Below are positions 1-5,802 of a DNA stretch of 15,959 bases, piece after piece (the first letter of the stretch is position 1; every line of letters begins with the position of its first letter). A program made the translations under genes and the position numbers. The notes below the pieces were generated by a model that saw only the letters and a list, made by a program, of their open reading frames with translations, had not been told where the DNA came from and searched no databases. The DNA is from Methanobacteriota archaeon (GTDB taxonomy: Archaea; Thermoplasmatota; Poseidoniia; Poseidoniales; Poseidoniaceae). Location: contig PBUZ01000010.1 of the NCBI GenBank assembly GCA_002728035.1, forward strand, positions 25,498-41,456. Reading direction: 5' to 3'.

Positions 1-468
1 GGCAGCGGCGTCGTCATCGCTGACCCCGAAGAGGAAGCACAAGAGGTCGATATCGACGAGCGACTTGAACGAGAAGGTGGTGCATCCGGTGAGGTACAAG
101 TTTCCTTGGCGTGGGACGACTACAACGACCTCGACCTTCATGTCTTCTGCCCGTCTGGGGAACGCATTTACTTCAACAACAAAGGAAGCGATTGCGGCGG
201 CATCCTCGATGTGGACATGAACGTTCGACCCGTTTCCAACACGCCGGTTGAAAACGTCGTATGGAAGGATAACGCCCCGTTGGGAGCGTACAAAATCGGC
301 GTTCATTTCTACAAACACCATCGAAAGCGTCGCACCAAGCGTACATGCCAATACCGTCTGCGCGTCGTTACGCACGGTCAATCAAAGGAATACCTTGGGA
401 AAATCAAGTACGGGCAAGCCATGCAAATGGTGACCTCGTTCTCGCTGGCCGAGGCCGTTGAGGCTTAA
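1..468 (+). CDS. YfaP/DUF2135-like protein, 5'-truncated
   Basis: The reading frame is open from the first base to TAA at 466-468, giving 155 residues, and the true start lies outside the window. The first ~30 residues are an acidic, low-complexity linker. From about residue 32 there is a compact beta-rich domain containing AWDDYNDLDLHV, a P-x-G turn, GGILDVDMN and PVENVVW, followed by P-x-G-x-Y-x-x-x-V. This pattern is typical of the DUF2135/YfaP family, whose members are often extracytoplasmic and of unknown biochemistry. A basic patch (HHRKRRTKR, near residues 105-113) interrupts the last strands. The gene converges on the sugar-kinase gene and the two stop codons overlap. Family membership is fairly secure from the motif string; function and localisation are unknown because the N-terminus is missing. 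Confidence 0.75.
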   Translation, partial: GSGVVIADPEEEAQEVDIDERLEREGGASGEVQVSLAWDDYNDLDLHVFCPSGERIYFNNKGSDCGGILDVDMNVRPVSNTPVENVVWKDNAPLGAYKIGVHFYKHHRKRRTKRTCQYRLRVVTHGQSKEYLGKIKYGQAMQMVTSFSLAEAVEA

Positions 469-1211
469 TCACGATGGGTTGCGTACCACGCTGCGCCAAG
501 TGGCCCTGCTGTTCTGTTGAGGCGGGCAGGCAACAGCATCGCTCGGGTTGAAAGCAGGGGCTTGATGGTGCTCCAGTGCTCCATGATGCCGCCGTAGAGG
601 ACGATCAATCCCGGTTCGACAAGACGCTCCAATGCATCCAAGCCCTCCTGAAAACGGCCAGCCCACTGCTCGAGCGACAGGTTGGCCTCCCTTCGAGCCC
701 TCCCCGAAAGATGTTCTTCGAGCAATCCCCCTCGCGTGGGATGAGGCAGACGGCCGTACTCCAAGTTTGGAACCAATGTGCCGTTTTCGTGCACGGTGGT
801 GCCAAGCCCTGTGCCGATCGTCAACGTCAGCACCTTGTCATGCCCCTGATGGCCGACGCCAAAATACAACTCACCAAGCGCTACTGCATCGGCATCGTTC
901 AAGATGGATACTTGACCTTCATGAAACGGGCGAAGCGAGGAGAAATCGGTACCGACCCAAGCATCACCGAGGTTGGGTGCGGTCTCCACAACATCGTTGA
1001 CCACGACGCCAGGAAAACCGATGCCGATGGGGCCTCTCCATTCGAGGGCCTGAAGGGCCTTGGCCATGGAGGCCTGCACCATCGCTGGATCGCTCACATC
1101 CTCATGCTCCTGTTCGATAAAATCTCCAACGAGGGAGCCTGTTACGGTATCAAACACACCCAGACGAAAACCGCTACCACCCAGATCGATACCCAAGGCA
1201 CGCATATTCAT
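465..1211 (-). CDS. ppgK: ROK-family sugar kinase, polyphosphate glucokinase type
   Basis: Predicted to phosphorylate glucose in the cytoplasm, using polyphosphate and/or ATP as donor. The protein has 248 residues. The N-terminal phosphate-binding motif is GIDLGGSGFRLG (residues 7-18). GFPGVV, then N80 and W85-G-T-D, matches the polyphosphate-glucokinase pattern. LNDAD (104-108) supplies the catalytic Asp106, and GTGLGT (133-138) is the second phosphate loop. The C-terminal stretch LSLEQWAGRF...LERL and the YGG segment also follow that subfamily. The usual E-L-G-H is E-Y-G-R here (151-154), and the ROK zinc cluster (CxCGxxGC) is absent, as it is in polyphosphate glucokinases. I place the start at 1211 because ATG overlaps the upstream phosphatase TGA as ATGA with a G-rich stretch before it; an in-frame ATG at 1205 is the alternative. 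A plain ATP glucokinase cannot be excluded. Confidence 0.8.
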   Translation of the reverse strand: MNMRALGIDLGGSGFRLGVFDTVTGSLVGDFIEQEHEDVSDPAMVQASMAKALQALEWRGPIGIGFPGVVVNDVVETAPNLGDAWVGTDFSSLRPFHEGQVSILNDADAVALGELYFGVGHQGHDKVLTLTIGTGLGTTVHENGTLVPNLEYGRLPHPTRGGLLEEHLSGRARREANLSLEQWAGRFQEGLDALERLVEPGLIVLYGGIMEHWSTIKPLLSTRAMLLPARLNRTAGPLGAAWYATHRD

Positions 1212-1939
1212 TCGCCCCCATGAAGCCGCTGAAGAATCGCGTCGACAAGGGGAGGAAATGTGTCGCCATGAGCGAACGGTGAACGCACATCTGCAGCCTC
1301 TACAACCGACGGAAACGCGCCACCCACAGCCACCGACCATCGCATCACCTCAAACATTGACAAATCGTTTGGGGCATCGCCGACGCACAAGGCGTTCTCC
1401 ATGGACCAACCCATCTTTTCAAACAACACCTTCAACCCCTCGCCTTTGCTGAGATGAGGTTCCATCAGATGGATGGCGAAGCCTGTACGAATCACACTGA
1501 GATGCGACCATTCACTGGAGGCAATGCTTTCCTGAACAGCCTCCAAATCCTCGTAGGGAAACAAGCACCATTCACTCTCACGCCAACGATTGGTTGCGAT
1601 GCCGTTTGGATCCAATCCATCGATGCGCTGTGCCAGCCAACGGGCTGCTGCATGGGCTTCATCGCCCGATGCACGGACGATGGCGTTCTCCCAAGAAGGA
1701 TGCCAAACAACACCTCCGTTTTCGCAGCACATGGGAGCCGATAACCCGAGGAAGCGCCACAAACCGTAGGTCACAGGACGTACATTTCCTGTGGCCAAAA
1801 CGACGGGGATACCGTGCTCTTCCAGACGTCGGAGCGCTTCAACGGCGGGTGATGAGAGTCGTTTTTTGTCGTCGGTGATGGTGCCGTCGATGTCGATCAC
1901 CACGACCTCTGGTGTCCAGCCATCGGGTAGCCAGCCCAT
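1208..1939 (-). CDS. HAD hydrolase, archaeal phosphoglycolate phosphatase type
   Basis: Probable cytoplasmic Mg-dependent phosphatase of the HAD superfamily (Cof/COG0561 type), 243 residues. Motif I is DIDGT (16-20, nucleophile Asp16, acid/base Asp18). Motif II is the Thr of LATGN (48-52), motif III Lys165 in the LSKGEGL segment, and motif IV GDAPND (187-192). Length, the ENGG segment (73-76) and the KG-x-x-L/GD-x-x-ND arrangement fit the archaeal phosphoglycolate phosphatase group, which removes phosphate from 2-phosphoglycolate. Substrate within this group is often uncertain. The frame stays open upstream to 2287, but that extension is not protein-like and runs into the divergent ATPase gene, so ATG at 1939 is preferred, preceded by GGGCGAGG. 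The stop overlaps the start of the kinase gene, implying co-transcription and coupled translation. Confidence 0.82.
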   Translation of the reverse strand: MGWLPDGWTPEVVVIDIDGTITDDKKRLSSPAVEALRRLEEHGIPVVLATGNVRPVTYGLWRFLGLSAPMCCENGGVVWHPSWENAIVRASGDEAHAAARWLAQRIDGLDPNGIATNRWRESEWCLFPYEDLEAVQESIASSEWSHLSVIRTGFAIHLMEPHLSKGEGLKVLFEKMGWSMENALCVGDAPNDLSMFEVMRWSVAVGGAFPSVVEAADVRSPFAHGDTFPPLVDAILQRLHGGE

Positions 1940-2041
1940 GCCTCGCCCAAAGAGAAAGCCAGCATGAACATTCGCCTGTGGGATGCAGCCGCTTGCATGG
2001 GAAGGGGAGGGTTCATCAACGCGAGTTGTTTGGTGAAATCC

Positions 2042-4711
2042 ATGACGGAGGAGGGTGAAGAAATCTTCCTCTCTCTTGAGGACGACGGACCCGAACCCGA
2101 ACCCGCCAAGCCAGTCGTGCAAGAACCGGAAGTGGTTGAAGAAGCGCCGGTGTTGGTGGGAGAAGTGGTCGATACCACGGTGATTGAGGACGCCGGTGGC
2201 ACCTACACCGTGGGTTGGCCGCTCTTGGGGATGGATTGCCCTGACTGTGCGTCCAAGGCCATGGGGGCATTGGGCCACATGAAACAAGTCACCCAGTCCA
2301 ATGTTTCTGCAACCTCAGGCGAAGTCAAATTGAGCATTGACCTTGAATTGGGCCCACTTTCTGAAGTCTCCGCCGTTTTACGTTCTTTGGGTCATGCTCC
2401 CGATATTGAGCACAATGAATTGGTCGGTGTCCGGGCCAAAGCCGTCGCCCAACGCAACAACGTCCCGGTTGAACAATTGGAACGCGTGGTGCGCCGCCAG
2501 CCCGGGATCCTCGATGTGGAAATTTCTGATGAGGACCGCATTTTGGTGCAACTCGTCGCAAGTGGAAACCAAGAACTGGCGCAAGCAAGAAATCGAGCAC
2601 TTGAACACATTCTGGGCACTGAACCAAAGTTTGCCGTAGCCAAATCGAACCGGCTTCGCCCCGACCAATGGCGACTCATCGGTGGCGGAATTGCCCTCCC
2701 GATTTTGGCCATCGTGATGTTGGCGGAATTGGCGGGCTACCACGGTGTTCTCATCCCCATTCTTGCCATCCCTGGCGTGGCCATTGGCGGTGTTCAAATG
2801 TTCAAAGAAGCGCTTGCCTCTCTCAAAAATCTCCAAATGGGCTTTCAGGTGTTGACCAGCCTTGCCGTCATCGGTGCATGTATCCTCACCATGTGGGAGG
2901 AAGCGCTCATCGTGACCATTTTGGTTGCCTTCACGGCTCATCTCGAAGGGGATGCGTTGACCAAAGCAAGGGAGGCCATGCAGGGCGGACTTGACCGCCT
3001 GCCCCGAACTGCTCGAAAAGTCAACGGCAACATCGCCAGCCAGATGCGTATGTCCACACCCATTTCAATGGCATCAAGCAGCATTGTTTTGCCCATGGCG
3101 ACAGGGCCTGCACTGCAAGCTTCTCACAACGAACGGCCTGAAACAGAGATGGTCCCCATCGATCTGATTCAACCCGGAGACCGCATCGAAATACGAAGCG
3201 GAGAACTCATTCCTGCAGACGGCCGTATCGTCGAGGGGACCGGTTCGCTCAACAAAGCACCGCTCACCGGCGAATCGGTGCCTGTCGATGTGGGTGTTGG
3301 CGACCTCATCGAAGCAGGTTTGGTGCTTGCACGAGGTCCTGTGGTCTGTGAGGTCGAAGCCGTCGGGGCTGAAACTCGACTCTCGGGACTGATCGATGCC
3401 GTTCACGCCTTCCGTGAAATGCCTCCTCGTCTGCACAGCAGCATCGAAAAGTTCACCGCAATTTGGGTACCGTTCGTTCTTTTCGGAGCCTTCGCAGTCT
3501 GGTACTTCATCTTCCCTGGAGACTGGAAAATCATCCTCCTTTTGTGGGTCGTTTCGTGCCCATGTGCGCTGCTGCTCGCCACGCCCGTGCCTCACGCTGC
3601 TGCGCTTTCGAACGCTGCTCATCGTGGCGTGATTGTTCGAGGAGGGGATGCGCTCGAGCGTATGGCAAAGGTCAACCATGTGCTGCTCGATAAAACCGGC
3701 ACGTTGACTTCAGGTCGCCCCACCGTGGGAGCATTCGTGCTCGGAAAGAAACGCCGCAAAGACGCCGCCCTCAAAGTCATGATGGGGTTGGAATCTCGCT
3801 CCTCTCACCCCTATGCACAAGCGGTGCTGGAATACGGCGAAACGCAGGGCCTTGATGCCACGTCCATCAAAGGGTTGAGCGACATCGATGGGGGCGTATG
3901 CGGGACGCACGGAAGCAGCACGGTCGCCTTCGTACGACCGGACAAAGCCACGGCGATGGGGGCGGACATCGAAGGCGTCCTGATGGACGCGATCGATGTG
4001 GCGAAATCCAACGGTCACGGAGGGAGTCTTCTGCTGAAAGACAACGTTGCCATCGCCCTGATGACGTTCATCCACGATGACACCCGTGACGGTTCAGACG
4101 CCCTTATCTCGTCGCTTGACCAACGCAGCGTGAACGTTGAAATTCTGTCAGGTGACACCCAAGAAGCCGTTTCACAATTCGCTCGTTCCGTGGGCCTACC
4201 AGAGAGTGCTGCTCACGGTGGATTGAGTCCTGAAGAGAAAGTTCGTTGGGTCAAAGCCCGTTCAAGTTCTCACGTCACGATGATGGTCGGTGACGGGTTT
4301 AACGACGCTGCAGCCTTGGCCGTTGCTGATGTTGGCGTGGCCATCGGAACCGGTGAATCCGTGAACCTTGAGGCGGCTGATATCATGATCCCCGGCGACG
4401 ACCCGAAGATGCTGACGGAGATGATCGACCTGGCGCGTCAAGCACAACGAACCTTGATGCAAAACTTGTTTTTCTCTGTGGCTATCACCATCACCCTCGT
4501 CTTTGCAGTGATTCAACAATGGTATGACCAACTCTGGGTGGGCGTACTGATTCACGAAGTATCGGTCATCTTGGTGATCCTCAACGGTGCCCGGCTGGCG
4601 CAGAACGGTCAATCACTACCTCTGTTGAAAGAAACCATGCGTGCCATGATCGAAGATACAAAGGTGGCGTTCTCATCCTTCAGAGCAAGATATTTTCCGG
4701 CCAAGCCGTGA
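2042..4711 (+). CDS. P1B-type heavy-metal-translocating ATPase
   Basis: Membrane pump using ATP to move a soft or transition metal ion out of the cytosol; 889 residues. In order: an acidic leader, an HMA metal-binding domain with GMDCPDC (63-69), a second HMA-like fold without cysteines (~128-200), two helix pairs (~210-302), the actuator domain with TGES (409-412), a helix pair carrying the metal-site CPC (506-508), phosphorylation site DKTGTLT (Asp550), the HP dipeptide of the nucleotide-binding domain (589-590), hinge GDGFND (750-755) and two last helices with HEVS (838-841). CPC with a terminal His-Glu favours Zn/Cd/Co-like substrates over copper, but specificity is uncertain. The start is ATG 2042 with GGTGA six bases upstream; an in-frame ATG at 1964 would add 26 unlikely residues. 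A regulator-like gene follows 67 bases downstream. Confidence 0.93.
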   Translation: MTEEGEEIFLSLEDDGPEPEPAKPVVQEPEVVEEAPVLVGEVVDTTVIEDAGGTYTVGWPLLGMDCPDCASKAMGALGHMKQVTQSNVSATSGEVKLSIDLELGPLSEVSAVLRSLGHAPDIEHNELVGVRAKAVAQRNNVPVEQLERVVRRQPGILDVEISDEDRILVQLVASGNQELAQARNRALEHILGTEPKFAVAKSNRLRPDQWRLIGGGIALPILAIVMLAELAGYHGVLIPILAIPGVAIGGVQMFKEALASLKNLQMGFQVLTSLAVIGACILTMWEEALIVTILVAFTAHLEGDALTKAREAMQGGLDRLPRTARKVNGNIASQMRMSTPISMASSSIVLPMATGPALQASHNERPETEMVPIDLIQPGDRIEIRSGELIPADGRIVEGTGSLNKAPLTGESVPVDVGVGDLIEAGLVLARGPVVCEVEAVGAETRLSGLIDAVHAFREMPPRLHSSIEKFTAIWVPFVLFGAFAVWYFIFPGDWKIILLLWVVSCPCALLLATPVPHAAALSNAAHRGVIVRGGDALERMAKVNHVLLDKTGTLTSGRPTVGAFVLGKKRRKDAALKVMMGLESRSSHPYAQAVLEYGETQGLDATSIKGLSDIDGGVCGTHGSSTVAFVRPDKATAMGADIEGVLMDAIDVAKSNGHGGSLLLKDNVAIALMTFIHDDTRDGSDALISSLDQRSVNVEILSGDTQEAVSQFARSVGLPESAAHGGLSPEEKVRWVKARSSSHVTMMVGDGFNDAAALAVADVGVAIGTGESVNLEAADIMIPGDDPKMLTEMIDLARQAQRTLMQNLFFSVAITITLVFAVIQQWYDQLWVGVLIHEVSVILVILNGARLAQNGQSLPLLKETMRAMIEDTKVAFSSFRARYFPAKP

Positions 4712-4744
4712 ACAAACTCCGCCAAATCCAAGGGACATCTTCAA

Positions 4745-4755
4745 ACCCTAAGGGT
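4745..4755. promoter_or_regulatory. Perfect short palindrome upstream of the winged-helix gene
   Basis: ACCCT-A-AGGGT is a perfect inverted repeat around one central base, 23 bases before the ATG at 4779 and 33 bases after the ATPase stop. It could be an operator for the adjacent DNA-binding protein or a small hairpin between the two genes. It is followed by a pyrimidine-rich but not T-only stretch, so a terminator is less likely. The five-base arms could be chance. Confidence 0.3.
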
Positions 4756-4778
4756 CCTTCTTCCCGACAGGTGGGAGA

Positions 4779-5294
4779 ATGGCACGCGTACGAGGAGACC
4801 CCATCACGACCGCACTCGCCCACCCAACACGGCGAGCGGCGTATGTCGCCCTCGCAAGCACCGCCGAAATGAGCACGGTTCAACTGCAGAATGCACTCGA
4901 AGTTGACCGCTACAACCTCTATCACCATTTGAAGAAGCTCGCTTCACTGGAACTCATCGAAAACCATCGTGACGAAGGACGGGCTCGTTGGTGGCGTGTT
5001 CGCCAACATGTTGAGCTGCCAGAGTTGCTGAACGCCTCTGCGATTGCACCGACTGAGCCTGCTCCCGTCCAAACGCAAGCAGCACCCGTTTCAACCCAGC
5101 CGACCATCACGTTGGCTTCACTCGCAGTTGACGAAGAAGGCAGAGAAGTCATCGTCTTGAACCTCGAAGGGTCAAGAGACCAGGTCAGCGCGAAACAACT
5201 CATCGTCCGTCTGTCCGAGGAATTCGGCCTTTCACTTGATGTCCCATGGAACTTCATTCCTGAACAATTGGTCCTCTATTCAAAGAAAAAGTGA
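4779..5294 (+). CDS. ArsR-like winged helix-turn-helix protein, cysteine-free
   Basis: Likely DNA-binding transcription regulator of 171 residues. Residues 7-78 form an ArsR-type winged helix: DPITTALAHPTRRAAYVAL (helix 1), STVQLQNAL (helix 2), a recognition helix around DRYNLYHHLKKL, then LELIENHRDEGRARWWRV as the wing. A Pro/Gln/Thr-rich linker (about 88-110) leads to a small C-terminal alpha/beta domain (115-170) that I do not recognise. The protein has no cysteine, so the classical CxC metal-sensing site is absent despite the upstream metal-pump gene. Any signal is probably sensed through the C-terminal domain or through other residues. The ATG at 4779 is preceded by GGGAGA with very short spacing; the conserved domain starts at once, so a much later start is unlikely. 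Its stop overlaps the start of the zinc-ribbon gene. Confidence 0.8.
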   Translation: MARVRGDPITTALAHPTRRAAYVALASTAEMSTVQLQNALEVDRYNLYHHLKKLASLELIENHRDEGRARWWRVRQHVELPELLNASAIAPTEPAPVQTQAAPVSTQPTITLASLAVDEEGREVIVLNLEGSRDQVSAKQLIVRLSEEFGLSLDVPWNFIPEQLVLYSKKK

Positions 5295-5692
5295 TGGCCA
5301 TGTCCGAAGAATTGGTTGTGGAATCCAATGTGGCTGCCCCACCGCTCTCCTGTCCAAAATGCAAGGGTTTGTTGCCCACAGGCCTTGGAGAGGTCACCTG
5401 CCAATTGTGCGACGCACGTGTCAAGGTTGAACACCCACTCACGCGGCGAAAGTGGAGGGAAGAGAAACTCTCCTGCCCCTCATGTTCGAAGGTCTTGGTG
5501 GCCGGCGTTGACACTCGTCCTGCCCAACTCAAATGCGGTAACTGCGATTGTTTCTTCACGTTGGCTCCACAGACTCCACGCGTCGAAATCGCTTGCCCGG
5601 GATGCCATCGCAACCTGCGAATGAAGCGACGACCTGGAGAACGAGCCATCGAGTGCCCGGCATGCGACACGGAATTTGTTGTTCGATTCTGA
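5294..5692 (+). CDS. Small protein with three zinc ribbons
   Basis: A cytoplasmic 132-residue protein made almost entirely of three successive zinc ribbons, each with two CxxC knuckles: C20/C23 with C36/C39, C61/C64 with C81/C84 (plus an extra C86), and C101/C104 with C121/C124. The third ends with CPACDTEFVVRF, typical of ribbons in transcription- or RNA-related proteins. No catalytic domain is present, so a role in protein or nucleic-acid binding is inferred only from the fold. The ArsR-like stop and the ATG at 5294 share a base (TGATG), so the two proteins are probably made from one message. GTG 5291 and ATG 5300 are alternative in-frame starts; the latter has GTGAT four bases upstream. 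I cannot name a specific family. Confidence 0.8.
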   Translation: MAMSEELVVESNVAAPPLSCPKCKGLLPTGLGEVTCQLCDARVKVEHPLTRRKWREEKLSCPSCSKVLVAGVDTRPAQLKCGNCDCFFTLAPQTPRVEIACPGCHRNLRMKRRPGERAIECPACDTEFVVRF

Positions 5693-5759
5693 ACGGGGTT
5701 CGGCGTCGTTGTCGTGGGTGGAAAAAGCGACCTCTGAAGGCAGGTACTCGTCGCGCTCC

Positions 5760-5768
5760 TTATCTATG
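5760..5768 (+). promoter_or_regulatory. Possible TATA box for the coiled-coil gene
   Basis: TTATCTATG is the most AT-rich stretch in the 110-base gap between the zinc-ribbon gene and the coiled-coil gene. It lies about 38 bases before ATG 5803. Archaeal initiation about 25 bases downstream would give a short leader containing GGATGG. This is a resemblance only. Confidence 0.25.
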
Positions 5769-5802
5769 AAGAGAAGACCATGAAGAAGTGGATGGGATTC
5801 CA

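Noticed and set aside
576..1223. 215-codon open frame on the plus strand
   Set aside because: It lies antisense to the ROK kinase, whose motifs (DLGG, LNDAD, GTGLGT) are unmistakable. Its own product has no recognisable pattern.
1212..1340. N-terminal extension of the kinase to 1340
   Set aside because: It would overlap the phosphatase coding region by 130 bases. The ATGA junction gives a normal family start.
1940..2287. N-terminal extension of the HAD phosphatase to 2287
   Set aside because: The added 116 residues are His/Phe/Arg-rich and not family-like, and they would overlap 245 bases of the divergent metal-pump gene.
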